Source of the DNA: Geodermatophilus arenarius
GTDB lineage: Bacteria; Actinomycetota; Actinomycetes; Mycobacteriales; Geodermatophilaceae
Reading direction: 5' to 3'
DNA length: 64,000 nucleotides
Assembly: GCF_042654585.1 (NCBI RefSeq)
Contig: NZ_JBHSGR010000026.1
Coordinates: 1-64,000, forward strand
Of the stretch, positions 63,696-64,000 are shown piece after piece. The translations under genes and the position numbers were made by a program. The notes under the pieces are model-generated. The model searched no databases. It saw only the letters and a list, made by a program, of their open reading frames with translations, and was not told where the DNA came from. The first letter of the stretch is position 1, and each line of letters starts with the position of its first letter.

Positions 63696-63717
63696 GGCGC
63701 GACGCGACCGGCCTCAG
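63692..63717. terminator. Shared hairpin over two convergent stop codons
   Basis: A 7-bp stem (CTGAGGC with GCCTCAG, 12-base loop) includes the copC stop codon on one arm and the stop of the MBL-fold gene on the other. It can terminate both. Confidence 0.4.
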
Positions 63718-64000
63718 TCCGCCTGCTCCCACCGCCCACCCGAGCGGGTCACGCGGCCACGCGCCGGCTGCGGGGAGTGGGCGCCCACGCCGGACGTCCC
63801 CTCCTCCCCCAGCTCCCGCCACAGCCGCCGCCGGGTGCGGTGGGCCAGCGCGGCGTCGACGTCGCCCATCGACCGCCGGCCCGGCTCGGCCAGCTGCACC
63901 GGGCAGGTGACGGCGTCGCCGAGCAGCACCAGGCGCTCCCCGCCGGAGGTCACCGACACGGGCGGGTGCCCCGGCGTGTGCCCGGGCGTCAGCCGGGCGT
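63714..64000 (-). CDS. MBL-fold metallo-hydrolase, C-terminal part (partial)
   Basis: Only the last 94 codons are in the window; the start lies beyond the right edge. LTPGHTPGHPPVSV carries His of the metal site and LVLLGDAV the conserved Asp of the beta-lactamase fold, followed by a helix region typical of glyoxalase II-like or lactonase-like enzymes. Substrate unknown. Confidence 0.8.
   Translation of the reverse strand, partial: ARLTPGHTPGHPPVSVTSGGERLVLLGDAVTCPVQLAEPGRRSMGDVDAALAHRTRRRLWRELGEEGTSGVGAHSPQPARGRVTRSGGRWEQAD

Overview
The window is very GC-rich (about 75% by eye), densely packed actinobacterial chromosome. Gene content and order (suf operon with a SufR repressor, tkt-tal-pgi-zwf-opcA-pgl facing gap-pgk-tpiA-secG, and uvrC-rapZ-yvcK-whiA) point to a high-GC actinomycete. 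The SCO7613-type membrane proteins, a 13E12-like DUF222/HNH remnant and a GATC-rich REP-like inverted repeat fit Geodermatophilaceae (Blastococcus, Geodermatophilus, Modestobacter), but that family assignment is inference. I see no tRNA, rRNA, CRISPR, prophage or intact insertion sequence.

Layout. 1-3828 (minus strand): an edge-truncated secreted coiled-coil protein, an acyl-CoA ligase, a small membrane protein and a sirtuin. 3960-8290 (plus): aconitase, an SDR oxidoreductase with altered catalytic residues, and a CbiX-type chelatase. 8300-14669 (minus): a rhodanese-type sulfurtransferase, an SgcJ-like protein, an ABC exporter, an enoyl-CoA hydratase, a small HTH protein and an ABC-F ATPase. 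14800-18815 (plus): two tandem paralogous polytopic membrane proteins. 18830-29992 (minus): a site-2 protease with CBS domains, the complete suf operon (sufR-B-D-Rieske-C-S-U-T) and a ClpC-type unfoldase. 30203-33504: heme A biosynthesis (ctaA plus, ctaB minus) around a secreted ScyD-like propeller protein.

33834-42364 (plus) is a pentose-phosphate cluster with overlapping genes. 42609-48200 (minus) is the lower glycolytic cluster with secG and rbpA, interrupted by an orphan oligopeptide-type binding lipoprotein. 48312-55278 (minus) is a diguanylate cyclase followed by the uvrC-rapZ-yvcK-whiA operon. 55348-64000 is more accessory: hydrolases, a small membrane protein, a tripartite tricarboxylate transporter with a coupled universal stress protein, an AraC-type regulator with a VOC protein, a small Cys-pair protein, a decayed HNH endonuclease gene, CopC, and an edge-truncated MBL-fold hydrolase.

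Working together: the suf operon builds the Fe-S clusters needed by aconitase and by its own repressor; ctaA/ctaB supply heme A for cytochrome oxidase; the pentose-phosphate and glycolytic clusters converge and are separated by stacked hairpins. Most operon genes overlap by 1 or 4 bases (TGATG, ATGA or GTGA), indicating translational coupling. Several first genes appear to be leaderless, with a TANNNT-like -10 box 5-7 bases before a GTG start. No clearly new multi-gene system is visible. The best leads are the HNH remnant, the sufR start-overlapping operator, the RapZ P-loop change, the orphan binding protein in the glycolytic operon, the SD-hiding hairpin before the SgcJ-like gene, and the small Cys-pair gene with an adjacent TetR-like dyad.
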